Assembly (NCBI RefSeq): GCF_025398255.1
Contig: NZ_JAODNW010000019.1
Location: 1-64,000 of the forward strand
Direction of reading: 5' to 3'
Source of the DNA: Chelativorans intermedius
Lineage (GTDB): Bacteria > Pseudomonadota > Alphaproteobacteria > Rhizobiales > Rhizobiaceae
DNA length: 64,000 bases
Positions 51,015 to 59,719 of this stretch are shown piece after piece. The position numbers and the translations under genes are program-made. The notes beneath the pieces are model-generated. The model saw nothing but the letters and a program-made list of their open reading frames with translations. It searched no databases and was not told the DNA's origin. The stretch's first letter is position 1. The number at the start of each line of letters is the position of its first letter.

Positions 51015-52214
51015 TCACTTCATCTCGGCATCGACGACGAAGGCGCCGTCCTCGACCTTGAAGAGCGCATAGGCGCCCGGCACGTCGCCGCGCTCGTCGA
51101 AGTCGTGGTCGCCCGCCGCGCCTTCGTAGTCGATGTCGGTTCCGGCAGCGATCAGCTCCTTGGCCTTTCTCCATTCGCCCGGCAGGATGACCTCGCCTCG
51201 GCCGTCGGAGACCGAGCGCAGCGCCTCGGCCACCTTCGTCTTGTCGCCTCCTGCCTTCTCGATGGCGAGCGCGGCGAGGAAGGTGGCGTCATAGGACGTC
51301 GTCACGAAAATGGCATCCGGGTCGCCGCCGGCCGCCTTGAAAACCTCGTTGAACAGCTCCAGGGCCTGCGACGTCTCGCCCACCGGCGAGGATGCGGTGA
51401 AGGTCGTCAGGTTTTCCGCGCCGAGCGCCTTGATCGGAGCATCGGACTTCATGCCGTCGCCACCAACGAAGTTCTCGAAGAAGCCGTTCTCGAGCGCCTG
51501 GCGCAGCATGGTCAGGCCCGCGCCGTCACCGTAGTCGAAGATGACGAGCGTATCGGCACCGCCCGCGGCGAGCTCGGCAAGGTCGGAGCGATAGGACGCC
51601 TTGCCGTCCTCATGTGCGGCGAAGGCCGTGATCTCGCCGCCTCTCTCTTCGAACTCCGACTTGAACGCCTCGGCCAGACCCTTGCCGTAGTCGTTGTTGA
51701 GGTAGGCGACCGCCACCCTGTCGGTGCCACGCTCAAGCAGTGTGCGGGCCAATGCACGCCCCTGGAAGTCGTCGGAAGGCACCGTTCGATAGACGAGATC
51801 CTTGTCGTCGAGCCTGCTGATCTCCGGCGAGGTGCCGGACGGGGTGATCATCGTAATGCCGGCGGGCACGGTCACGGAATTGGCTGCGGCAAGGACGGCG
51901 CCGGAGCAATACGGCCCGACAATCGCGATCACGCCTTCGATGTTGACGGCCTTGGTGGCTGCATCCGTCGCGTTCTGCGGATTGCAGGCACTGTCGCCGA
52001 CAACGGTGACGAGCTTCTGGCCGTCCAGGATGCCGCCCTGTTCGTTGACCTGCTGAACCGCAAGCTGCGCGGCGTCGATCATCGGCGGTGCCATGGGCGC
52101 GATTGGGCCGGATACGCCCGCCAGCAGGCCGATCTTGACGTCGGCATGGGCCGGCGCGGCCATCGCCGTAGCGCCGAGAAGGGTGGCGGCAAATGCGAGA
52201 TGCACTTTCTTCAT
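51015..52214 (-). CDS. livK: Branched-chain-amino-acid-type ABC transporter, periplasmic binding protein
   Basis: The 399-residue precursor has a signal peptide (about 1-25, ending APAHA-D). The mature part is a type I periplasmic-binding fold: VKIGLLAGVSGPIAP, AVNIEGVIAIVGPYCSGAVLAAANSV in outline and FVTTSYDATFLAALAIE. It is the last gene of the kynU-to-livK operon, preceded by a GGAGG ribosome-binding site 7 bases from the ATG. An upstream stem-loop may raise its expression, as is common for binding-protein genes. Ligand probably an aromatic amino acid, judged from the kyn neighbours. Confidence 0.92.
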   Translation of the reverse strand: MKKVHLAFAATLLGATAMAAPAHADVKIGLLAGVSGPIAPMAPPMIDAAQLAVQQVNEQGGILDGQKLVTVVGDSACNPQNATDAATKAVNIEGVIAIVGPYCSGAVLAAANSVTVPAGITMITPSGTSPEISRLDDKDLVYRTVPSDDFQGRALARTLLERGTDRVAVAYLNNDYGKGLAEAFKSEFEERGGEITAFAAHEDGKASYRSDLAELAAGGADTLVIFDYGDGAGLTMLRQALENGFFENFVGGDGMKSDAPIKALGAENLTTFTASSPVGETSQALELFNEVFKAAGGDPDAIFVTTSYDATFLAALAIEKAGGDKTKVAEALRSVSDGRGEVILPGEWRKAKELIAAGTDIDYEGAAGDHDFDERGDVPGAYALFKVEDGAFVVDAEMK

Positions 52215-52238
52215 TGCAAAACCTCCATCGTTGTTTGC

Positions 52239-52255
52239 GGCGGCTTCTGGCCGCC
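52239..52255 (-). promoter_or_regulatory. Stem-loop upstream of livK
   Basis: GGCGGC (52239-52244) and GCCGCC (52250-52255) form a 6-bp stem with a 5-base loop in the leader just 5' of livK. It may stabilise the livK mRNA part or attenuate. Weak call. Confidence 0.3.
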
Positions 52256-52379
52256 TTTCATCGGCTTCGCAGGCCGGACGGCAATCGCCTCCCCGCCCCT
52301 GCGCACGAAGGCACGGCGGAGCGCTTTATGAGGCGAAGTCTTCAACGCGGGCATCCGCTTCTCACCCCCGTTGCCAAGA

Positions 52380-53330
52380 TCATCGCTTCTCTTTGGCGGC
52401 AGCACCGCGCTGCGGCTCGGGCAGGATGCCCTCCGGGCGGAAGCGAAGCACGACCTGCAGCATGAGGCCGATCAGGAAGACGCGTATGTACTTCGCCTTG
52501 ACCGCGACTTCGGGTGGAAAGCGGTCGGTCAGGATCTCGGAGAACGACCAGATCACCCACACGACGGCGACGCCGAGGATGGCCCCGCGATTGTTTCCCG
52601 ACCCGCCTAGAATCAGCATGATCCAGACAAGGAAAGTGGCCACCATCGGGTCGATCGCCTCCGGCGTGATCGCCCGGTTGAGGTGAGCAAAGAGCGCGCC
52701 TCCCAATCCCATCAACGCCGCACCGAAGACAAAGGCCTCCAGTCGACGGGAGGGCACGTCCTTGCCCATGGCGCGCGCGGCCAGCTCGTTGTCGCGGATG
52801 GCGCGCATCATCCGCCCCCAAGGAGACCGGATCTGGCGTTCCACCAGCAGATAGACGACCAGCAGGACACCGGCGACCAGCGCCAGATAGGCGAGTTGCG
52901 AATGGATGTAGGGAAGATCGCCGAACGGCCGCGGAATGCCTGTTATTCCTCGCGCGGAACCTGTCAGCCAGTCCTCCGACTTGATGACGAGGCGGATGAT
53001 CTCGGCAATGCCGATGGTGGCAATTGCCAGATAGTCGGACCGGAACCTGAGGCACACCTTGCCGATTGGCCAAGCAACCAGCGCGGCCAGCACCATGGCA
53101 CCGGCCCAGCCGACGGGAACCGGCATGTCGAAACCGCCGACGCGGCCGGCCTCCGGTGGTGAGGTCAGGATCGCCGAGGTATAAGCGCCCACGGCGAAGA
53201 AGCCGGCGATACCGGCGTTGAAAAGCCCCGTGAACCCCCATTGGATGTTGAGGCCGATTGCCAGCAGGGCATAGATGCAGATGAAGATCGCCATGAAGAC
53301 GGCGTAGTTGAGAAGTCCGAGCCATTCCAT
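52380..53330 (-). CDS. livM: ABC transporter permease LivM
   Basis: LivM-type inner-membrane permease of the branched-chain amino acid ABC family. The 316-residue protein has about eight membrane helices and the typical GLNIQWGFTGLFNAGIAGFFAVGAYTSA in outline, with the EAA-like loop MMRAIRDNELAARAMGKDV and AFVFGAALMGLGGALFAH. Its ribosome-binding site (GAGGAGG, 5 bases from ATG) overlaps the livH stop codon. Confidence 0.94.
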   Translation of the reverse strand: MEWLGLLNYAVFMAIFICIYALLAIGLNIQWGFTGLFNAGIAGFFAVGAYTSAILTSPPEAGRVGGFDMPVPVGWAGAMVLAALVAWPIGKVCLRFRSDYLAIATIGIAEIIRLVIKSEDWLTGSARGITGIPRPFGDLPYIHSQLAYLALVAGVLLVVYLLVERQIRSPWGRMMRAIRDNELAARAMGKDVPSRRLEAFVFGAALMGLGGALFAHLNRAITPEAIDPMVATFLVWIMLILGGSGNNRGAILGVAVVWVIWSFSEILTDRFPPEVAVKAKYIRVFLIGLMLQVVLRFRPEGILPEPQRGAAAKEKR

Positions 53331-53340
53331 CGCCGCCTCC

Positions 53341-54213
53341 TCAAAGCACCTTGCCGCGCAAAAGCCCGGTCGGGCGGACGATCAGCATCACGAGCAGAAT
53401 GGCGAATGCCGTCGCCGCCTTGTATTCACTCGGCAGGAACATCACCGACACCTCCTCCACCACGCCGACGACCAGTCCCCCGATCACCGCTCCCTCGATA
53501 CGCCCAACCCCTCCGAGGATCGCCGCCGCGAACATCGGCAACAGCATCTGCCAGCCCATCATCGATTTCAGCTCGGTGTTGAGGCCGAGGAAGAAGCCGG
53601 CAGCGGCGCACAGGCCGCCGACGATCATCCAGGTCACGAAAACCACCTTGGCATTGTCGACGCCCGACAGAAGGGCAAGATTCGGATTGTCGGACATGGC
53701 GCGCATCGCCTTGCCCCACTTCGTCTTCATCAGAAAGAGCTGCAGGCACAGGACAAGACCGATCATGGTCAGCACGGTCGCGATCTCGCGATCTTTCAGG
53801 CGTATGCCCCACCAGTTCTCCGGCCGCACGATGCCGCGCGTGTAGGTCTCCGCGTCCACACCCCAGATGACCTGGACGACGGAACGCACCATCAGCGCCA
53901 CGCCGAGCGAGGCCATGACAGTGACGATGCGCGGCCGCTCCCGCAGGTAGTCGTAAAAGAGCCTGTCGATCCCCACCGCCACCAGGGCGGTTGCGACCAT
54001 GGCGATCGGCAACGCCGCGTAGAGGGGCACTCCGGCGAGTGTGACCGCAGCGAAGGCGACAAAGGCGCCGAGCGTTGCCATGTCGCCGTGCGCCAGATGC
54101 GCGTAGCGCAGGATGGCGAAGACGAGCGTGATGCCGACCGCGCCGAGCGCATAGATCGACCCAAGCACGAGGCCCGGCACGATGTAGAAGTTCACGAACT
54201 CCAGGAAATCCAT
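53341..54213 (-). CDS. livH: ABC transporter permease LivH
   Basis: The 290-residue permease starts MDFLEFVNFYIVPGLVLGSIYALGAVGITLVFAI in outline, with RYAHLAHGDMATLGAF typical of LivH. It has about eight membrane helices and the MRAMSDNPNLALLSGVD loop that contacts the ATPases. Seventeen bases separate it from livF. Confidence 0.94.
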   Translation of the reverse strand: MDFLEFVNFYIVPGLVLGSIYALGAVGITLVFAILRYAHLAHGDMATLGAFVAFAAVTLAGVPLYAALPIAMVATALVAVGIDRLFYDYLRERPRIVTVMASLGVALMVRSVVQVIWGVDAETYTRGIVRPENWWGIRLKDREIATVLTMIGLVLCLQLFLMKTKWGKAMRAMSDNPNLALLSGVDNAKVVFVTWMIVGGLCAAAGFFLGLNTELKSMMGWQMLLPMFAAAILGGVGRIEGAVIGGLVVGVVEEVSVMFLPSEYKAATAFAILLVMLIVRPTGLLRGKVL

Positions 54214-54230
54214 GATCCGTTTCCCAGCCG

Positions 54231-54938
54231 CTATCCGCCGAGGAACATCTCGGCGACCTCGCGGTCAGCCAGAAGTTCCGCACCCGTTCCCTCATGGCGA
54301 TTGCTTCCCGAGGCAAGCACATAGCCACGGTTGCAGAAGGCAAGCGCCTGCTTGGCATGCTGTTCGACCAGAAGCAGCGCGACGCCCGCATCACGCACGT
54401 CGCGGCAAATCTGGAAGATCTGCTCCATGTAGCGCGGTGAAAGCCCCGCTGTCGGTTCATCGAGCAGCAGCACCTTCGGGTCGAGCATCAGCGCGCGGCC
54501 CATGGCAACCATCTGCCGCTGGCCTCCCGAAAGGTTGCCGGCAAGCGTTCTGCGGCGTTCCCTGAGATCGGGGAAAAGCCCGTAGACCCGTTCGAAAGCG
54601 GAGGAGAGATCGCCGGATCTCAGGAAAGCACCCATCTCGAGGTTCTCGTGCACCGTCATCTCGCGGAAGATGTTGTCGACCTGGGGCACGTAGCATACGC
54701 CTGCCTGCACGATCTGGTTCGGCTTGAGCCCAGTGATGTCCCTGCCTTCGATCGTTATCGATCCGCCGCGAATGTTCAGCAGGCCGAAGATCGCCTTCAT
54801 CGCGGTGGATTTGCCGGCGCCGTTCGGGCCGACGATGGCAACGATCTCGCCGGCCGCGACGTTGAGCGAGACATCCTGCAGGATGTCCGCATCGCCATAG
54901 CCGCCCCGCACGTCCCGCATTTCGAGAAGCGGCGTCAT
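54231..54938 (-). CDS. livF: ABC transporter ATP-binding protein LivF
   Basis: The 235-residue ATPase has Walker A GPNGAGKST, signature NLSGGQRQMVAMGRALMLDP, Walker B LLLDEPTAGLSP and the H-loop LLVEQHA, with LivF-type CYVPQVDNIFREMTVHENLEMGA in outline. It is coupled to livG by an ATGA overlap. Confidence 0.95.
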   Translation of the reverse strand: MTPLLEMRDVRGGYGDADILQDVSLNVAAGEIVAIVGPNGAGKSTAMKAIFGLLNIRGGSITIEGRDITGLKPNQIVQAGVCYVPQVDNIFREMTVHENLEMGAFLRSGDLSSAFERVYGLFPDLRERRRTLAGNLSGGQRQMVAMGRALMLDPKVLLLDEPTAGLSPRYMEQIFQICRDVRDAGVALLLVEQHAKQALAFCNRGYVLASGSNRHEGTGAELLADREVAEMFLGG

Positions 54939-55723
54939 GCGGCATCTCCGACCGTTTCGCCGAGATAGGCTTCCAGCACGCGCGGATCCGAGCGCACCGT
55001 CTTGAAGTCACCCTCGATCAGCACCCGTCCCTCGGCCATGCAGATCACCGGATGGCAGAGCTTCTCGATCATTTCCATGTCGTGTTCGATGAGGATGAAG
55101 GTGTAGCCACGTTCGCGGTTGAGAATCGCAATCTTCTCCTCCAGCTTGCGCAGAAGCGTGCGGTTGACGCCGGCTGCTGGCTCGTCGAGCAGCACCAGCT
55201 TGGCATCCGTCATCATCGTGCGGCCCAGTTCCAGCAGTTTCTTCTGGCCGCCCGACAGATTGCCTGCCTTTTCATCGGCAACGTGGCCGAGTTCGAGGAA
55301 ATCGAGCGTTTCGTGCGCGCGTGCTTCGATCTCGCGCTCGTCCTGCGCGACCTTGCCCCATGCGAACCAGTTCGCAAGAAGGCTCTCGCCCGCCTGACGA
55401 CCCGGCACCATCATCAGGTTTTCTAGAACGGTCAGACGGTGGAATTCGTGCGGGATCTGGAAGGTTCTGACGAGCCCCCTGTGAAAGCGCTTGTCGGCCG
55501 GCAGCCCAGTGATCTCCTCGCCCAGATAGCGAATGCGCCCCGAGGTGGGGGTTATGGCGCCGGCAATCATGTTGAAGAGCGTGGTCTTGCCCGCGCCATT
55601 CGGCCCGATCAGGCCAGTGATGTGCCCCTTCTCCACCGTCAGGGTGCATCGGTCGACGGCACGAAAGCGGCCATATTCCATGACGAGCTGTTCAACTTCC
55701 AGCATGCGGGCGCTTGCCTCCAT
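54935..55723 (-). CDS. livG: ABC transporter ATP-binding protein LivG
   Basis: The ATPase has Walker A GPNGAGKTTLFNMIAG, the LivG-type VRTFQIPHEFHRLTVLENLMM segment in outline, signature NLSGGQKKLLELGRTMM and Walker B LVLLDEPAAGVN. The start is unclear. I use MEASARMLEVEQL; MLEVEQL at 55705 has GGAGG 11 bases upstream and is equally likely. A GTG at 55801 overlapping the kynB-remnant stop would add an unlikely basic extension of 26 residues. Confidence 0.93.
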   Translation of the reverse strand: MEASARMLEVEQLVMEYGRFRAVDRCTLTVEKGHITGLIGPNGAGKTTLFNMIAGAITPTSGRIRYLGEEITGLPADKRFHRGLVRTFQIPHEFHRLTVLENLMMVPGRQAGESLLANWFAWGKVAQDEREIEARAHETLDFLELGHVADEKAGNLSGGQKKLLELGRTMMTDAKLVLLDEPAAGVNRTLLRKLEEKIAILNRERGYTFILIEHDMEMIEKLCHPVICMAEGRVLIEGDFKTVRSDPRVLEAYLGETVGDAA

Positions 55724-55797
55724 CCCCTCTTTGCCGGTCGGGCAGCGCGAAGACGCCAGGGGCTCAACGCGACGGCCGTCCGATCTTCTTCTGTTTT

Positions 55798-55898
55798 TCA
55801 CTCCCCACGCGTTCTCTCGAACGCGCGATACTCCGCATCGCCCGGAAAGACGGCCATGCCCGGCCGCAGGGGCGGCGTGATGTCTATGAAACGGGCCA
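55798..55898 (-). pseudogene. kynB: Truncated kynurenine formamidase (kynB) remnant
   Basis: Directly after kynA the minus strand encodes 33 residues, MARFIDITPPLRPGMAVFPG and on to a TGA. This matches the N terminus of the KynB/cyclase family (an I-D-I-S/T-x-P entry and a V-F/W-P-G-D turn). The metal-binding HxGTHxDxPxH region and the other five-sixths of the gene are absent. The next coding sequence is livG. This looks like an internal deletion that joined the kyn genes to the transporter operon. An in-frame ATG at 55911 is an alternative start. Confidence 0.7.
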
Positions 55899-55913
55899 TG
55901 GCTTGCCGCATCC

Positions 55914-56759
55914 TCAAAGGTCGGCCCGGATCGACCACAGCTCGGGGAACAGAACGACGTCGAGCATTCGCCGCAGATATGCGACGCCCGATGTCCCGCC
56001 TGTCCCGCGCTTGAAGCCGATCACGCGCTCCACGGTGGTGACGTGGTTGAACCGCCAACGCCGGAAATAGTCCTCGAAGTCGACGAGCTTCTCGGCCAGT
56101 TCGTAAAGGGGCCAGTGCCGGCGCGGATCGCGGTAGATCTCGATCCATGCCGCGCGCACGCTCTGATTTTCCTGATGCGGAAGCGAAAGGTCCCGCTCGA
56201 GCACGGACGCGTCGATGGCGAAGCCCTCGCGCGCCAGCAGCCGGAGCGCTTCGTCGTAGAGGCTCGTATCCTTCAGGAGCCCTTCCAGCCAGCCGTGCAC
56301 CTGCGGAAGATGGGCATGCGGGCGCAGCATGGCGGCGTTCTTGTTGCCGGCCAGATACTCGATCGCGCGATACTGATAGGACTGAAAGCCGGACGACTGG
56401 CCGAGCTGGTCGCGAAACTCCTCGTATTCCGAGGGTGTCATGGTGCGCAGCACCTGCCAGGCGGAATTGAGCTGCTCGAAGATCCGCGCCACGCGGGTAA
56501 GCATCTTGAACGCCGGAGACGGGTCGCTTTCTGCGATCTTCGCCTTGGCGGCGAGAAGTTCGTGGATCGCAAGCTTCATCCAGAGTTCCGAAGTCTGATG
56601 CTGGATGATGAACAGCATCTCGTCGTGCGCATTCGAGATCGGATTCTGCGCGGACAGCACCTTGTCGAGCGCCAGATAGTCGCCGTAGGACATGCGCCCG
56701 TCGAATTCCATCTGGGCGCCGTCTTGCGCCGGATCGTAAGGTGTGGCTGGCCTCGTCAT
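55914..56759 (-). CDS. kynA: Tryptophan 2,3-dioxygenase
   Basis: KynA opens the indole ring of L-tryptophan to N-formylkynurenine using heme. The 281-residue protein has the heme-pocket [21 protein letters not shown] in outline, [12 protein letters not shown], the distal [14 protein letters not shown] and [12 protein letters not shown]. It overlaps kynU by 4 bases. Its product needs a formamidase, but the local kynB is truncated. Confidence 0.96.
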   Translation of the reverse strand: MTRPATPYDPAQDGAQMEFDGRMSYGDYLALDKVLSAQNPISNAHDEMLFIIQHQTSELWMKLAIHELLAAKAKIAESDPSPAFKMLTRVARIFEQLNSAWQVLRTMTPSEYEEFRDQLGQSSGFQSYQYRAIEYLAGNKNAAMLRPHAHLPQVHGWLEGLLKDTSLYDEALRLLAREGFAIDASVLERDLSLPHQENQSVRAAWIEIYRDPRRHWPLYELAEKLVDFEDYFRRWRFNHVTTVERVIGFKRGTGGTSGVAYLRRMLDVVLFPELWSIRADL

Positions 56760-57991
56760 GTGACCTTCGCCTTCTTCTTGAACTTCTCCCTGTCCCAGGC
56801 GCGCGTGAGGATGATCTCCTCCAGCACCTCTGCGGCCCGGAACACGTCCCTGTAGGATAGATAGAGCGGCGCGAAGCCGAAGCGCACGATGTCAGGCGCG
56901 CGGAAATCGCCAATCACGCCGCGGGCGATCAGCGCCTGCATCAGCGGATAGCCGAAGTCGCAGCGGAAGGACACCTGGGAGCCGCGCAAAGCCGCTTCGC
57001 GCGGGCTTGCAAGCGCCAGATCGGGACAGCGCGCCTCGACCTCGGCGATGAAGAGCTCGCAAAGGCTGACCGACTTTTCCCGCAGCGCGCGCATGTCGAC
57101 ATCGGCAAAGACGTCGAGCGCGGCATCCAGCGCCGACAGCGAGATCACCGGCGGCGTTCCGACGCGCATGCGGTTGACGCCCTCGGCCGGCCGATAGTCG
57201 AGATCGAAGGCGAAGGGCGCCGCGTGGCCCATCCAGCCGGTGAGCGGCGGCTCGACCGCATCGCGATGCCTCGGCGCCACATAGAGGAATGCCGGCGCTC
57301 CCGGCCCGCCATTCAGATATTTGTAGCCGCAGCCGACCGCGAAATCGGCCTCCGCGCCGGCCAGATCGACCGGAAAGGCCCCCGCCGAATGCGCAAGATC
57401 CCAGATCGCGAGCGCGCCGGCTTCGTGCGCACGCTTCGTGAGCGCCCGCATGTCGTGGCGGCGCCCGGTCTTGTAGTCGACCTCGGTGATCATCGTAACC
57501 GCGACCGTCTCGTCGATCGCCGCCGCCACGTCTTCCGGCGGCACCACCTTGAGTTCGTGGCCCGACGCGAGCAGGGCGGCAAGCCCCTGTGCCATGTAGA
57601 GGTCGGTCGGAAAGTTCCCGCTGTCGGAGAGGATCACCTTCCGTCCCGGGCGCATCTTGAGCGCAGCGGCCAGAACCTTGAAGAGGTTGATCGAGGTGGA
57701 GTCGGCCGCGACCACGCTTCCGCGCTCGGCGCCGATGAGGCGGGCAATCTTGTCGCCGACGCGCGCCGGCAGGTCGATCCAGTCGTGTTCGTTCCAGCCA
57801 CGAATGAGGCTTTGCCCCCATTGCCGTGACACGACATCCGCCAGCCGGGAAGCAACGCCGCGTGGAAGAGCGCCGAGCGAGTTGCCGTCGAGATAGATCA
57901 CGCCTTCGGGAATATCGAACGCCTCGCGCTTGTGCGCGAGAGGGTCTTCACGGTCCAATCGTGCCACCTGTGCCGGTGTCGATCGCGCCAT
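56756..57991 (-). CDS. kynU: Kynureninase
   Basis: KynU cleaves L-kynurenine to anthranilate and alanine with PLP. The 411-residue protein has [13 protein letters not shown], the PLP region [20 protein letters not shown] in outline and the Schiff-base Lys in [16 protein letters not shown] choose the second [18 protein letters not shown] lies 9 bases upstream of it but touches the first ATG (58000) directly. It is the first gene of the kynU-kynA-liv run and is divergent from the GntR gene. Confidence 0.96.
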   Translation of the reverse strand: MARSTPAQVARLDREDPLAHKREAFDIPEGVIYLDGNSLGALPRGVASRLADVVSRQWGQSLIRGWNEHDWIDLPARVGDKIARLIGAERGSVVAADSTSINLFKVLAAALKMRPGRKVILSDSGNFPTDLYMAQGLAALLASGHELKVVPPEDVAAAIDETVAVTMITEVDYKTGRRHDMRALTKRAHEAGALAIWDLAHSAGAFPVDLAGAEADFAVGCGYKYLNGGPGAPAFLYVAPRHRDAVEPPLTGWMGHAAPFAFDLDYRPAEGVNRMRVGTPPVISLSALDAALDVFADVDMRALREKSVSLCELFIAEVEARCPDLALASPREAALRGSQVSFRCDFGYPLMQALIARGVIGDFRAPDIVRFGFAPLYLSYRDVFRAAEVLEEIILTRAWDREKFKKKAKVT

Positions 57992-58056
57992 CTTGGACAT
58001 CCTCCCCAGGGTCTAAGATCGCGGAACCTATCAGGGAAAGAAGGGCTGGACAAGAG

Positions 58057-58084
58057 TTATATATAATCTATCCTTACATATATA
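58057..58084. promoter_or_regulatory. AT-rich control region between kynU and the GntR gene
   Basis: A perfect 10-bp palindrome TTATATATAA (58057-58066) followed by CATATATAC near 58077-58085 sits between the divergent genes. It is a likely GntR operator and includes -10-like sequence for both directions. Confidence 0.4.
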
Positions 58085-58100
58085 CTGGAAGGCCGCAGTC

Positions 58101-58802
58101 ATGTCGAAATCCGAAGATGCCTTCGCCATCCTCAGACGCGATATTCTCGATGCCGTTCTGGCGCCGGGCGAGCCGCTCGTCATTGCCGGGCTGAGGCAGA
58201 GATACGGCTTTGGCTGGACGCCGCTGCGCGAGGCGTTGCCGCGGCTTGAGGCGGAGAAACTCGTCGTCTTTCAACAACACCGTGGCTATCGCGTTGCGCC
58301 GGTTTCCGCAAAATCGCTGCGCGACCTGCAGGCGGCACGTCTTGCGGTGGAAAGCGCGCTTCTCAAGGCGTCGATCGAAAATGGGGATGGCGAGTGGGAA
58401 GGCAGGATCGTTGCCGCCCACCATCTGCTCGGAAGGACACCGGCGCCGGCGCCGGGAATGGCCGAAGACGCGACAAGGCTGTGGGAGCAACGGCACGATG
58501 CCTTCCACGACGCGCTTCTTGCGGCCGGAGAGTCGGAATGGCTGACGCGTTTCCAGCGCCAGATCGCCGACCAGTTGCACCGCCATCACCGTTTCATGGT
58601 GCACGGGCCCAACACGCGCGGCATTCTCCGGGCCGATGAGCGGCCAACCCTTCAGGCAGTCCTGCAGAGAACGCTGGGCATCGAGCATCACACGGCGCTG
58701 ATGGAGGCCACCCTCGCACGCGATGCTGCCAAGGCCCTGGCGCTTCTTGAGGAACATATCGGCTTCTCGCTCGCCGTCTATGAAACGCTCTGGCCTGCCT
58801 GA
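58101..58802 (+). CDS. GntR-family (FadR/FCD type) transcriptional regulator
   Basis: The 233-residue protein has an N-terminal winged helix (about 5-75, LRRDILDAVLAPGEPL, GLRQRYGFGWTPLREALPRLE in outline and RGYRVAPVS) and an all-helical FCD effector domain with conserved His positions (DAFHDALLAAGES, HHRFMV and EHHTALMEA). It lies divergent to kynU with an AT-rich palindrome between, so it most likely controls the kyn-liv operon in response to tryptophan or kynurenine. The ligand is inferred from context. Confidence 0.93.
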   Translation: MSKSEDAFAILRRDILDAVLAPGEPLVIAGLRQRYGFGWTPLREALPRLEAEKLVVFQQHRGYRVAPVSAKSLRDLQAARLAVESALLKASIENGDGEWEGRIVAAHHLLGRTPAPAPGMAEDATRLWEQRHDAFHDALLAAGESEWLTRFQRQIADQLHRHHRFMVHGPNTRGILRADERPTLQAVLQRTLGIEHHTALMEATLARDAAKALALLEEHIGFSLAVYETLWPA

Positions 58803-58875
58803 GCCGCCCGCCTGCGCCGGGGCGGCGGCACCGGCGCGGCCCCGTCCGCTTGTGATCGGAAGGCTTGCCGTGGCC

Positions 58876-59010
58876 TCACTTTTCAGGCTGCGTGCCTTTC
58901 GACGGTATTGGGGCCTTGAGAGGGCAAAAGGGGCAGCGCAGGCAATCCGCGCATTCCCGGCGGATCGCCTGGCGCGGCGCGGGCGGTTGCATCTTCTGGC
59001 TCTTGCACAT
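58876..59010 (-). CDS. 44-residue four-cysteine mini-protein
   Basis: An unreported-looking small gene: ATG at 59010 with AAAGGA 7 bases upstream, TGA at 58876. The product begins MCKSQKMQPPAPRQ. Its core is Cys20-Ala-Asp-Cys23-Leu-Arg-Cys26-Pro-Phe-Cys29-Pro, four Cys at exact three-residue steps, near to the CxxCxxCxxxCP of 4Fe-4S ferredoxins but one residue shorter at the last gap. The rest is basic and Pro-rich, and the C terminus is SKGTQPEK. It follows the SnoaL-like gene by 55 bases on the same strand. It could bind zinc or an iron-sulfur cluster; no family was recognised. Confidence 0.6.
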   Translation of the reverse strand: MCKSQKMQPPAPRQAIRRECADCLRCPFCPLKAPIPSKGTQPEK

Positions 59011-59065
59011 GGCGGTGTCCTTTCGTGGGTGGAGGCAGGCACGGCCGCGCCTGCCTCCGGGTTGG

Positions 59066-59515
59066 TCACGCGGCGCGAGCCTGGTCTCTGCCGAGCTGCG
59101 ACATGAGCAGCGGCTCGTTGATGGTCAGCCAGGTTTCGGCGATCTTGCCCTCCTCCATCCGGTAGAGCGCCACGCCATCGAAGACGATGCGGGCGCCATC
59201 GGGCCGGATGCCCCGAAACTCGCCCGAATGGGTGGCCCAGATCTCCCAGTGCGCGGAGACGAAGTCCTCGGTGGCGATGGTCTTCAGCGTCTGGAAATGC
59301 ATGTCGCTGAAGGACTCACGGAAGATGCGGAAAAACGCCTTGTAGCTCTCGCGGTCGCGGAACTCGCCATTGGGAAAGCCGGGGAAGCCGTGGCAGACGA
59401 TGTGCGGCACGACGGTCTCGTCGATCACCTCCACATCTTCGATGTTTGCCGAGTGGGTGCCGGCGAGAAATTTCGCCACGGTGGCCTTGTTGCGTTCCAC
59501 GATGTCGTTGGTCAT
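59066..59515 (-). CDS. SnoaL-like/ester-cyclase (NTF2-fold) protein
   Basis: Started at MTNDIVERNK with AGGAAAGGAAC upstream, the 149-residue protein has the SnoaL polyketide-cyclase-like fold: IVERNKATVAKFLAG, VPHIVCHGFPGFPNG, YKAFFRIFRESFSDMHFQ, and DGVALYRMEEGKIAETW. The fold serves many small-molecule reactions and binding roles; no catalytic assignment can be made. It lies 204 bases after the metallo-beta-lactamase gene with a hairpin between, and the four-cysteine mini-protein gene follows. Confidence 0.85.
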   Translation of the reverse strand: MTNDIVERNKATVAKFLAGTHSANIEDVEVIDETVVPHIVCHGFPGFPNGEFRDRESYKAFFRIFRESFSDMHFQTLKTIATEDFVSAHWEIWATHSGEFRGIRPDGARIVFDGVALYRMEEGKIAETWLTINEPLLMSQLGRDQARAA

Positions 59516-59634
59516 GTCCTGTTCCTTTCCTGGGTACGGCAAGCTGCCTTTTTCGGGTAGACGGGCCCCTATCGGGGTGAACGGCCTGCGCGCGCCCGCC
59601 CCGTGGATAAAGACCTGTCGCGTGAGCCCGCAGT

Positions 59635-59670
59635 GCCCGGACGGCGGTGCAACCCTGTGTCCGCCCGGGC
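59635..59670 (-). terminator. Hairpin between the metallo-beta-lactamase and SnoaL-like genes
   Basis: GCCCGGACGG (59635-59644) pairs with CCGCCCGGGC (59661-59670) with a single A/C mismatch and a 16-base loop. It may partly terminate the upstream transcript. Confidence 0.35.
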
Positions 59671-59719
59671 AGTTCGCGGGTCGGCGGGCGGGCAGCCGCC
59701 GGCCGCGTTCCTCGCCCGT

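Noticed and set aside
55724-55801. Frameshifted continuation of kynB after the stop
   Set aside because: None of the frames between the kynB stop and livG shows the HxGTHxDxPxH region or other KynB sequence, so a deletion fits better than a frameshift.
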